The notes under the pieces: generated by a model | Told to the model about the DNA's origin: nothing | The model's input: the letters and a program-made list of their open reading frames with translations, nothing else | Databases searched by the model: none | Part shown: positions 17,465 through 24,714 of the stretch, one piece after another | How the letters are laid out: every line of letters begins with the position of its first letter | Numbering within the stretch: the first letter of the stretch is position 1 | Translations under genes and position numbers: made by a program | DNA from: Pseudomonadota bacterium | GTDB lineage: Bacteria > Pseudomonadota > Alphaproteobacteria > Rhizobiales > Methylopilaceae | Assembly (NCBI GenBank): GCA_023388965.1 | Contig: JAEWFF010000067.1 | Coordinates: forward strand, 38,135 to 102,134 | Length of the DNA: 64,000 nucleotides | Reading direction: 5' to 3'

Positions 17465-18801
17465 GCCGGGCCGACCTCGCCGCCGAGCGCGGCGATCAGC
17501 GGCATGAAATCGGGGAAGCTGGTTGCGATCATCGTGCCGTCGTCCACGGTCACGGGGCTGTCGGAAGCAAGGCCCATGACGAGGAAGCTCATGGCGATGC
17601 GGTGATCGAGATGCGTCAATACGGTGCCGCCGCCGGGAACCTTTCCGCCGGTGACGAGAAGATCGTCGCCGTCGATCTCGGCCCGGACGCCATTGGCGAT
17701 GAGGCCGGCATGGACGGCGGCAAGCCGGTCCGATTCCTTGACGCGCAGTTCGTGCAGGCCGCGCATCCGCGTCGTGCCGGTTGCGAAACTCGCGGCGACG
17801 GCGAGCACCGGATATTCGTCGATCATCGACGGCGCGCGCTCGGCGGGCACATCGACGGCGCGCAGATCCGATGCCCGGACATGCAGATCGACGACCGTCT
17901 CGCCGCCTTCGGTGCGGCGGTTCCTCGCCTCGATGTTCGCGCCCATTTCGATGAGCGTGGTGACAAGGCCGGTGCGCAGCGGATTGTCCATCACGCCTTC
18001 GATCACGACGTCCGAGCCCGGAACGATCAGCGCGGCGACGAGCGGAAAGGCGGCGGAGGACGGATCGGCGGGGACCACGACCTTGTTCGGCTGCAGTTCG
18101 GGGCGGCCCTTCAGCGTGATCCTGCGCCCGTGCGCGCCGTGATTTTCGACCTCGATATCGGCGCCGAAATGGGCGAGCATTTTCTCGGTGTGGTCGCGCG
18201 TCGCTTCCTTCTCGATCACGGTCGTCGTGCCGGGCGAATTGAGCGCGGCGAGCAGGATCGCGGATTTGACCTGGGCCGAGGCCACCGGCGTCTCATAGGT
18301 GATCGGAATCGGATCGGACGAGCCCGCTATCGTCATGGGTAGGCGTCCGCCGTCCTCTTCCGCGACGATCTCCGCGCCCATCTTCATCAGCGGATCCAGC
18401 ACCCGGCGCATGGGCCGTTTGCGAAGGCTGGCATCGCCGTCGAAGGTCGCGATGATGCCGTGGCCGGCGACGACGCCCATCATCAGGCGCGAACCGGTTC
18501 CGGCATTGCCGAAATCGAGCACGCCCTTGGGCGGCAGGATGGCGCCGATCCCGGTGCCTGCGACTTTCCACGCCCCGGTGCCGGTGCGCTCGATCTTCGC
18601 GCCGAGCATCGAGCAGGCGCGGCCGGTAGCCAGAATGTCCTCGCCCTCGAGCAGGCCCTCGATCTCGGTCGTGCCGCGGGTCAGCAGCCCGAAAATGAGG
18701 GCGCGGTGCGAGATGGACTTGTCGCCCGGGATGCGGAGCGAGCCTTTCAGCGGGCCGGAGCGGCGCGCGGCGAGGGGCGTGGGGCTTTGGGAATGCGACA
18801 C
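17461..18801 (-). CDS. aroA: 3-phosphoshikimate 1-carboxyvinyltransferase (EPSP synthase, class II type)
   Basis: Transfers enolpyruvyl from PEP to shikimate-3-phosphate in aromatic amino-acid synthesis. 446 aa. The N-terminal GSLRIPGDKSISHRALIFG, LLEGEDILATG and SASAQVKSA-type segments closely resemble the Agrobacterium CP4 (class II) enzyme rather than the E. coli class I type. At the position of the CP4 residue linked to glyphosate insensitivity (Ala100, in DFGNAATG) this protein has Gly (DFGNAGTG). Catalytic RPSMIDEYP, RVKESDR and DHRIAMSF motifs are present. First gene of the aroA-cmk pair. Confidence 0.95.
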   Translation of the reverse strand: MSHSQSPTPLAARRSGPLKGSLRIPGDKSISHRALIFGLLTRGTTEIEGLLEGEDILATGRACSMLGAKIERTGTGAWKVAGTGIGAILPPKGVLDFGNAGTGSRLMMGVVAGHGIIATFDGDASLRKRPMRRVLDPLMKMGAEIVAEEDGGRLPMTIAGSSDPIPITYETPVASAQVKSAILLAALNSPGTTTVIEKEATRDHTEKMLAHFGADIEVENHGAHGRRITLKGRPELQPNKVVVPADPSSAAFPLVAALIVPGSDVVIEGVMDNPLRTGLVTTLIEMGANIEARNRRTEGGETVVDLHVRASDLRAVDVPAERAPSMIDEYPVLAVAASFATGTTRMRGLHELRVKESDRLAAVHAGLIANGVRAEIDGDDLLVTGGKVPGGGTVLTHLDHRIAMSFLVMGLASDSPVTVDDGTMIATSFPDFMPLIAALGGEVGPA

Positions 18802-18949
18802 GATTTCGAGGCCATTGGCGAGGGTTCGGAGATGCGGCTGCGTCTAACATAGCAAAGGCCTTGCCGCCATGCCTGCGGGCCTCTACTTGACAGGTCCGGC
18901 GGCGCGCGTCAGGAAGCGCGCCAATCTGCATCGAGCGGTGGAATTTTTC

Positions 18950-19351
18950 GTGGCCAAACCAGAACTCGGCACCAAACGCGTCTGCCCGACGACCGGACGC
19001 AAATTCTACGATCTGAACAAGGATCCGATCGTCTCGCCCTATACCGGAATGGTGGTTCCAGTGGCGCCTGCGGCCGTGGCGCGCGCTGCGGCGCGAGCGG
19101 AGGCCAAGCCGGCCGCCGAGGCCGAGGCGGCCGAGGAGGAAGAAGTCGAAGTCGTCAGCCTCGAGGACGCCGACGAGGAAGAGACCGCGACCGGCAAGAA
19201 GGGCGCAGCTCCCGATGCCGACGATACCGATGTCGAGGAAGACGAGATTCCCGACGACGATGACGACACCTTCCTCGAAGAAGACGAGGACGAGGATGTC
19301 GATGCCGCCGATCTGATCGACGGCGATGTCGACGACGACGAGGAAAGCTGA
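18950..19351 (+). CDS. FYDLN-domain acidic protein (TIGR02300 type)
   Basis: A 133-aa protein of unknown function widespread in alphaproteobacteria. The N-terminal family signature KRVCPTTGRKFYDLNKDP is followed by SPYTG; the rest is a strongly acidic, low-complexity tail of Asp and Glu. The GTG at 18950 was chosen because the family begins MAKPELGTKR; the upstream open frame to 18869 has no family similarity. It is divergent from aroA and directly upstream of tRNA-Ala. The single Cys and the acidic tail suggest a nucleic-acid- or protein-binding role, but no function is established. Confidence 0.85.
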   Translation: MAKPELGTKRVCPTTGRKFYDLNKDPIVSPYTGMVVPVAPAAVARAAARAEAKPAAEAEAAEEEEVEVVSLEDADEEETATGKKGAAPDADDTDVEEDEIPDDDDDTFLEEDEDEDVDAADLIDGDVDDDEES

Positions 19352-19435
19352 TCCTTTGCATCCGCGGATCGTTTCCCTTGAGATGGGCGGCGATTTGTGG
19401 TCTTAGACGCCACCCGGCGCACGCGCCGGGTTCGG

Positions 19436-19459
19436 CTTCCGGCCAGTGCCGGAGTTTTT
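19436..19459 (+). terminator. Likely terminator after the FYDLN protein gene
   Basis: Stem TCCGGC / GCCGGA with loop CAGT followed by GTTTTT, 85 bases after the stop. A second hairpin (ACCCGGCG / CGCCGGGT, 19412-19431) lies just before it but lacks a T-run. Confidence 0.5.
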
Positions 19460-19498
19460 GAGACTGTCCGCGCCGGTGTCCCAACCCGGCGCTCAAGT

Positions 19499-19574
<76 letters not shown>

Positions 19575-19628
19575 AATCTCCTCCCCTGAAATCCGGCGAA
19601 TCGGTTCAACCGGCTGTTCGCCGCGCCT

Positions 19629-19720
19629 TGCAAAGAGGCGGTTTAATTCACACTTAAAGGTCACGGTGGATGCCCGTTTCGGGGCCGCCGCAAAAAGCCG
19701 CTTCACAGGAGGGCTTTGCA
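19629..19720 (+). promoter_or_regulatory. Possible fold-back of the hsp20 leader over the start codon
   Basis: TGCAAAG at 19629-19635 is the exact complement of CTTTGCA at 19714-19720, which runs into the A of the hsp20 ATG just after the AGGAGGG ribosome binding site. Such pairing could hide the translation start at low temperature, as ROSE-type elements of rhizobial small heat-shock genes do. The canonical ROSE sequence is not recognised, so this is a weak call. Confidence 0.25.
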
Positions 19721-20139
19721 TGACCCGGCCGTTTTCAAGCCCGCTTCTTCTGGGCTTCGACGATATCGAGCGCACGCTCGATCGCCTGACGAAAGGCGGC
19801 GAAGGCTACCCTCCTTATAATGTGGAACGTCTGCCCGCATCTGGCGATTCACCGGAGCGGTTGCGTATCACTTTGGCGGTGGCAGGTTTTACGGCTGACC
19901 AGCTTGGCCTCACTCTTGAAGACGGCAAGCTGGTGATCCGCGGACGTCAGACCGACGACAAGGAACGCGTGTTCCTTCACCGCGGAATTGCGGCGCGCCA
20001 GTTCCAGCGCGTCTTTGTACTGGCCGAGGGCATGGAGGTGCTGGGCGCCGATCTGTCCAACGGCCTTCTGGTTGTCGATCTGGTGCGTCCGCAAATCGAC
20101 CGGAGCATCAGGAAGATCGACATCGTTGCCCGGTCGTGA
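19720..20139 (+). CDS. Hsp20 family small heat-shock protein
   Basis: ATP-independent holdase chaperone of the alpha-crystallin family (IbpA-like). 139 aa: a short N-terminal region (PLLLGFDDIERTLDRL), the alpha-crystallin domain from about residue 35 (YNVERL ... RLRITLAVAGFTADQLGLTLEDGKLVIRG) and the conserved end LSNGLLVVDLVRP. The ATG at 19720 is preceded by a strong AGGAGGG ribosome binding site; an upstream in-frame start at 19666 has no such site. The DUF1150 gene follows 21 bases downstream, a pairing seen across alphaproteobacteria. Confidence 0.93.
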   Translation: MTRPFSSPLLLGFDDIERTLDRLTKGGEGYPPYNVERLPASGDSPERLRITLAVAGFTADQLGLTLEDGKLVIRGRQTDDKERVFLHRGIAARQFQRVFVLAEGMEVLGADLSNGLLVVDLVRPQIDRSIRKIDIVARS

Positions 20140-20160
20140 CCGGGCGGAGAGGTGAGTAAG

Positions 20161-20427
20161 ATGATCGACAAGGCTGCGACTGCAACCACTTCTGTCGTCA
20201 CCGCATCCGAACTCGCGGGGCTCGGCGGTGGAAAGCTGGCCTACGTCAGAACCATGCTGTCGGAAGACATTAACCGGTTGTTCCCGCACGCGCCCGATCT
20301 GGAGCCGGGGCTTGAACTGTTCGCGCTTCTGGGCGCCGACGGCACGCCGATCCTCGTGACCGATTCCCGGGACGCGGCTCTGGCGAATGCCTGGGAAAAC
20401 GATCTGGAAACGGTCAGCCTGCACTGA
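20161..20427 (+). CDS. DUF1150 family protein
   Basis: An 88-aa protein of the DUF1150 family, found next to small heat-shock genes in alphaproteobacteria. The conserved core YVRTMLSEDINRLFPHAPDL and the segment LFALLGADGTPILVTDSRDAA are visible. The ATG at 20161 has GGAGAGG 8 bases upstream; the GTG at 20152 lies inside that site and is rejected. Probably cotranscribed with hsp20. Function unknown. Confidence 0.88.
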   Translation: MIDKAATATTSVVTASELAGLGGGKLAYVRTMLSEDINRLFPHAPDLEPGLELFALLGADGTPILVTDSRDAALANAWENDLETVSLH

Positions 20428-20437
20428 CCTCTTGTGC

Positions 20438-21235
20438 CTACGGCCTGTCCGCGAGCGCGGGCAGGTCGGCGAGAAGGCCGTCGCGGGCGAGCATCCCGCC
20501 ATATTCCTGTCTTTTCCGGTCGCCGAGGAAAAGGCGCGTAAAGACGATTTCCCTTCCGTTCCTGCGCGCCCATCCGCCGAACCAGCCGACCGGCCGGCTT
20601 CTGTCCAATCCGCCGTCCGCGCCGCGCAGCCAGCCGCTGCCGGTCTTGCCCTGAACCTTCCATCCTCCCACGTCGAATGACGGCATGATCGCATCCGTCA
20701 TCGCAAAGGCATGATCGGATACCGGAAGCGTCCGTGCGCGAAGCCTCATGAGAAAGGCGATCTGCTCGTCGGCCGATATCTGCAGCGATGAGGACAGCCA
20801 GGCCCTCGTCAGGCCGTTGTCCTTGCCCGGATCGCCGGAGACGTCGCGATTGCCGTAGCCGAAAGCCTCGACATAGGCGGCGAATTTCTCCGTTCCGAGC
20901 TTTCGCGTCAGTTCCTGCGAGAACCACACCACGGAATCGGCCTCCCAGCTTGCCGGATCGTGGGCGCGCTTCTCGACCTCGCGGCTGCCGCCGAATTCCT
21001 TCCGGTATTCCCAGCGCGGCGTATGGGCATCGCTCAGGATGCCGGAATCGAACCCCATCAGCGCGAGCGGCAGCTTGAAGGAGGATTGCGGCGGCGCGCG
21101 GCGCTCGCACGGACCTTCGCGATAGACGATTCCGCCCGTCTTTACATCGGCAATGACCGTGCAAATCTCGTCCGCAATGCCCGCCCGCGTCCACGCGATA
21201 AGGACGAGGAGAGCGGCGGCAAGGCGCAGATACAT
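20438..21235 (-). CDS. Class D (OXA-type) beta-lactamase
   Basis: A 265-aa exported serine beta-lactamase-family protein. Residues 1-22 form a signal peptide (MYLRLAAALLVLIAWTRAGIADE). All class D motifs are present with normal spacing: S51-S-F-K54 (active Ser and carboxylatable Lys), S101-V-V103, Y127-G-N129 and K197-T-G199, plus W-rich VGWFGGW after it. The ATG at 21235 places the signal peptide correctly; the longer open frame is unrelated. It starts 16 bases after the hrcA stop on the same strand, so it is likely cotranscribed with the heat-shock repressor. Substrate range cannot be read from sequence; a role as a sensor or other penicillin-binding homologue is less likely given the length. 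Confidence 0.9.
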   Translation of the reverse strand: MYLRLAAALLVLIAWTRAGIADEICTVIADVKTGGIVYREGPCERRAPPQSSFKLPLALMGFDSGILSDAHTPRWEYRKEFGGSREVEKRAHDPASWEADSVVWFSQELTRKLGTEKFAAYVEAFGYGNRDVSGDPGKDNGLTRAWLSSSLQISADEQIAFLMRLRARTLPVSDHAFAMTDAIMPSFDVGGWKVQGKTGSGWLRGADGGLDRSRPVGWFGGWARRNGREIVFTRLFLGDRKRQEYGGMLARDGLLADLPALADRP

Positions 21236-21251
21236 GCGGGCTCCGGAAGGG

Positions 21252-22319
21252 TCAGTTCTCGCCGAGCAGGCGGCCGACGACGCGCGCCGTGTAATCCACC
21301 ATCGGAATGACGCGGGCATAATTGAGGCGTGTCGGGCCGATGATGCCGACGACGCCGACAATGTTCTGGCGTCCGTCGCGGAACGGCGCGGCGATCATGG
21401 ACGAGCCCGACAGGGAAAACAGCTTGTTCTCCGAGCCGATGAAGATGCGCACGCCGTCGGCGTTCTCGGCGCGGCCGAGCAGTTCGATCACGTCCTTCTT
21501 GCCCTCGAGATCGTCGAGCAGGAGCCGCACGCGCTCCAGATCCTCGATCGCTTTCAGGTCTTCGAGCAGATTGGCCTGGCCGCGCACGATGAGCTGCGGT
21601 TCCGCGCCTTCGCCCCAGCTTGCCAGTCCCGCCTCGACGAGCCCCGCGGTGATGAGGTCGAGTTCGGCGCTGAGGGCGGCGCGGTCGCGCTCGATCTCGG
21701 TCTTGACCTCGGCGAGCGTGCGGCCGGCAATGCGCGCATTAAGGAAATTGGTCGCCTCGATCAGCGCCGAGGCCGGCAGTCCGGCGGGCAGCGGCAGGAT
21801 GCGGTTCTCCACCGATCCGTCGGTCGCGACCAGCACGACGAGGCCGCGCCTGGGTTCGAGCTGCACGAATTCGATGTGCTTGAGGCGCGTATCGTGTTTG
21901 GAGGCCAGCACGACGCCGGCGCCCCGCGACAGGCCGGAGAGCAATTGGCCCGCCTGGCCGAGCACGTCCTCGACCGAGCGTCCCGCACCGGCGCCCGCGA
22001 CCTTGGCCTCGATATTGCGGCGCTCGTCCTCCGAAATATCACCGATTTCCAGCATGGCATCGACGAAGAAGCGCAGGCCCAGTTCGGTCGGCAGGCGTCC
22101 GGCCGAGGTGTGCGGCGCCTGAATCAGGCCCAGAGCCTCCAGATCGGACATAACATTGCGGACGGAGGCCGGCGACAGAGGCGCCGACAGATAGCGCGCG
22201 ATGTTGCGCGAGCCGACCGGATCGCCGGTGGCGAGATAGGCATCGACAATCTGGCGGAAAATCTCCCGCGAGCGGTCGTTCAGCTCAGGCAGGCTGAAGC
22301 CGGAATCGGGGAGGGTCAT
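21252..22319 (-). CDS. hrcA: Heat-inducible transcription repressor HrcA
   Basis: Represses groESL and other CIRCE-controlled chaperone operons. 355 aa: an N-terminal winged helix (LNDRSREIFRQIVDAYLATG, SPASVRNVMSDLEALGLI, HTSAGRLPTELGLRFFVD) and the GAF-like and dimerisation domains ending GPTRLNYARVIPMVDYTARVV. The ATG at 22319 is used; a GTG four codons upstream (22331) is possible. No CIRCE element is seen in the window. In many Rhizobiales grpE follows hrcA and rph is divergent next to it; here a beta-lactamase gene follows, and rph lies 7.4 kb away. Confidence 0.94.
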   Translation of the reverse strand: MTLPDSGFSLPELNDRSREIFRQIVDAYLATGDPVGSRNIARYLSAPLSPASVRNVMSDLEALGLIQAPHTSAGRLPTELGLRFFVDAMLEIGDISEDERRNIEAKVAGAGAGRSVEDVLGQAGQLLSGLSRGAGVVLASKHDTRLKHIEFVQLEPRRGLVVLVATDGSVENRILPLPAGLPASALIEATNFLNARIAGRTLAEVKTEIERDRAALSAELDLITAGLVEAGLASWGEGAEPQLIVRGQANLLEDLKAIEDLERVRLLLDDLEGKKDVIELLGRAENADGVRIFIGSENKLFSLSGSSMIAAPFRDGRQNIVGVVGIIGPTRLNYARVIPMVDYTARVVGRLLGEN

Positions 22320-22488
22320 GCGCGGTGTCACGTCCGGAATGTCATGCGGCTTCGGTTCTGGATCAAGCCCCGGCCGTTTGCGCCGTAAACCCTGCCGTCA
22401 TCCTCATTGTCTTCAAAGCTTGATCTTCGGGGAAGCTCCTTGCGAACATCGCCTTTGGTCTTGGGGAGGACCGCAGGGAGGGATCGGC

Positions 22489-23514
22489 TTGAGGAGTTTC
22501 GCATCGCGCATGCGGGGCGTCGCGGCGGGCGCCGCGGTGCTGGCGCTGGCATCGGCCGGGCTTGCGGCCGCGCAGGACATGAATTTCTTCCGCATCGGCA
22601 CGGGCGGCACGGGCGGCACCTATTTCCTGGTCGGCCGGATGATCGCCAATTCCATATCCAACCCGCCGGGGAGCCGCCCCTGCGAGGAGGGTGGGGCCTG
22701 CGGCGTGCCGGGCCTCGTCGCCACCGCCGTCGCGACGAATGCTGCTGCGGCAAACATTGCGGCCGTTGCCGACGGCTCGCTCGAAGCCAGCCTCACGCAA
22801 TCGGATGTCGCCTATTGGGCCTATACCGGCACCGGCGTGTTCGAGGGCCGGGGCAGGATGGAGAAGCTTGCGGCCATCGCCAATCTCTATCCCGAGACGA
22901 TCCATCTCGTCGCGCGCAAGGGCGCGGGCATCAGGACCATCGCCGATCTGAAGGGCAAACGCGTCTCGCTCGACGAGCCCGGATCGGGAACCCTTATCGA
23001 TACGCTGCTGATTCTCGGCGCCTACGGGCTGGCTGAAAAGGATATCGAGGCCGAATATCTGAAGCCCGATGCGGCCGGCGAGCGCCTGCGCGACCGCCAT
23101 CTCGATGCGTTCTTCTTCGTGGGCGGGCATCCGGTGGACGCCATTACCGAACTCTCCCGCTCGCTGGACATCGAACTCGTGCCGATTACCGGACGCCCCA
23201 TCGATGACCTGCTTTCGGCCAATGCCTTTTTCGCGAAGGATATGATTCAGGCCGGCACCTATGAGGGCCAGACCACGCCGGTTCCGACCATCAGCGTCAG
23301 TGCAATTCTCGTCACCTCGACCGACCGGAACGAAGAATTGATCTACGGCGTGACGAAGGCGCTGTGGAACAGGAATACGCGCAGGCAGCTCGACGATGGC
23401 CATGCCAAGGGGCGGCTGATCAACAAGGAAACCGCCACCGACAATATCGCCATTCCGCTCCATCCCGGCGCCGAGCGTTATTACCGCGAATCGGGACTTC
23501 TGCAGGGGCCTTGA
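22489..23514 (+). CDS. TAXI family TRAP transporter substrate-binding protein (copy 1)
   Basis: Periplasmic binding protein of the TAXI class that feeds a fused TRAP permease. 341 aa with a signal peptide ending near ALASAGLAAAQ, then FFRIGTGGTGGTYFLVGRMIA, the hallmark N-terminal TAXI motif. The start is a TTG at 22489 preceded by GGGAGGG: it gives the same signal peptide layout as copy 2 (both read GLAAAQDM before the mature domain), whereas the ATG at 22510 would shorten it. Closely similar to the next gene over its full length. Expression may be lower because of the TTG start. The ligand is not predictable. Confidence 0.9.
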   Translation: MRSFASRMRGVAAGAAVLALASAGLAAAQDMNFFRIGTGGTGGTYFLVGRMIANSISNPPGSRPCEEGGACGVPGLVATAVATNAAAANIAAVADGSLEASLTQSDVAYWAYTGTGVFEGRGRMEKLAAIANLYPETIHLVARKGAGIRTIADLKGKRVSLDEPGSGTLIDTLLILGAYGLAEKDIEAEYLKPDAAGERLRDRHLDAFFFVGGHPVDAITELSRSLDIELVPITGRPIDDLLSANAFFAKDMIQAGTYEGQTTPVPTISVSAILVTSTDRNEELIYGVTKALWNRNTRRQLDDGHAKGRLINKETATDNIAIPLHPGAERYYRESGLLQGP

Positions 23515-23629
23515 AAAGGCCTCTGGCACCGCGATTGTTCGCGTCAAGACTTGATCTTGGCGGCAAGCCCTAGGAACATCCTTTCATGGAAACCGGCACC
23601 ATAAAGGCCGGCCAGATAGGAGATTTCCA

Positions 23630-24649
23630 ATGAGCTTCGCATTCAGCATCCGGCGCCTCGCCATCGGGGCGGTGGCGCTTGCCACGGTCGCGGGAGCCGG
23701 GCTTGCCGCCGCTCAGGACATGAAGTTCTTCCGCATCGGAACCGGCGGCACGGCGGGCACCTATTTCCCGATCGGCGGCCTGATCGCCAACGCCATTTCA
23801 AGCCCTCCCGGCTCGCGCGCCTGCGATGAAGGCGGTTCGTGCGGCGTGCCGGGCCTGATCGCCACCGCGGTTGCGACCAATGCTTCGGTCGCAAACATCA
23901 ACGCCATCCAGAGCGGCTCCCTGGAAGCGGGCTTCACGCAATCGGACGTCGCCTATTGGGCCTATACCGGCACCGGCGTTTTCGACGGCAAGGGCAAGGT
24001 CGAGGATTTGCGGGTCCTCGCCAATCTCTATCCCGAGACGATCCATCTCGTCGTTCGCAAGGGATCGGGCATCAAGTCGGTGGCCGACCTGAAGGGCAAG
24101 CGCGTTTCGCTCGATGAGCCCGGCTCGGGCACGCTGATCGATGCGACGCTCATTCTCGGTGCGTATGGACTGACCGAAAAGGATGTGGAGGCCGAGCATC
24201 TGAAGCCCAACGCGGCCGGCGACCGCATGCGCGACAACGCGCTCGACGCCTTCTTCTTCGTCGGCGGCTATCCGGTCGGCGCCATTATCGAACTTGCGAC
24301 CTCGGCCGGCGTCGAACTCGTGCCGCTCAGCGGACCGGAGATCGACAAGCTGCTCCAAGAGAATTCCTTCTTCGCCAGGGACACCGTTCCCGCGGGCACC
24401 TATGGCGGGCAGGACGCGGACGTTCCCACCATCAGCGTGAACGCGATCCTCGTGACCTCCGCCAAACAGGACGATGAACTGGTCTACGGCATCACCAAGG
24501 CACTGTGGAACGACAATACGCGCAAGCTGCTCGATTCCGGCCATGCCAAGGGCAAGCTCATCCGCAAGGAGACGGCGACCGAGGGCGTCGGCATTCCCCT
24601 GCATCCGGGTGCCGAGAAGTTCTACAAGGAAGAAGGCCTTCTGAAGTAA
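23630..24649 (+). CDS. TAXI family TRAP transporter substrate-binding protein (copy 2)
   Basis: Tandem paralogue of the preceding gene: 339 aa with signal peptide (MSFAFSIRRLAIGAVALA...GLAAAQ) and the segments FFRIGTGGTAGTYFPIGG, SDVAYWAYTGTGVF, NLYPETIHLVVRKGSG and SLDEPGSGTLIDATLILGAY shared with copy 1. ATG start with AGGAG about 7 bases upstream. A strong hairpin lies between it and the permease gene. Having two binding proteins with one permease suggests different ligand affinities or an arrangement in which each copy serves the same permease. Confidence 0.92.
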   Translation: MSFAFSIRRLAIGAVALATVAGAGLAAAQDMKFFRIGTGGTAGTYFPIGGLIANAISSPPGSRACDEGGSCGVPGLIATAVATNASVANINAIQSGSLEAGFTQSDVAYWAYTGTGVFDGKGKVEDLRVLANLYPETIHLVVRKGSGIKSVADLKGKRVSLDEPGSGTLIDATLILGAYGLTEKDVEAEHLKPNAAGDRMRDNALDAFFFVGGYPVGAIIELATSAGVELVPLSGPEIDKLLQENSFFARDTVPAGTYGGQDADVPTISVNAILVTSAKQDDELVYGITKALWNDNTRKLLDSGHAKGKLIRKETATEGVGIPLHPGAEKFYKEEGLLK

Positions 24650-24662
24650 GGACATTCACATC

Positions 24663-24688
24663 ACCCCCGGCGATCTCGCCGGGGGTGT
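24663..24688 (+). terminator. Intra-operon hairpin between TAXI protein and permease
   Basis: Perfect 11-bp stem ACCCCCGGCGA / TCGCCGGGGGT followed by GTTT, 13 bases after the binding-protein stop and 26 bases before the permease ATG. Probably an attenuator or 3' mRNA stabiliser that keeps binding protein in excess over permease. Confidence 0.65.
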
Positions 24689-24714
24689 TTCGATTCTCAG
24701 GCGAACGGTGATCC

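Noticed and set aside
22320..22488. CIRCE operator upstream of hrcA
   Set aside because: The expected TTAGCACTC-N9-GAGTGCTAA repeat is not present in this spacer.
22510..23514. ATG at 22510 as start of TAXI copy 1
   Set aside because: It would truncate the signal peptide; the TTG at 22489 has a strong ribosome binding site and matches the layout of copy 2.
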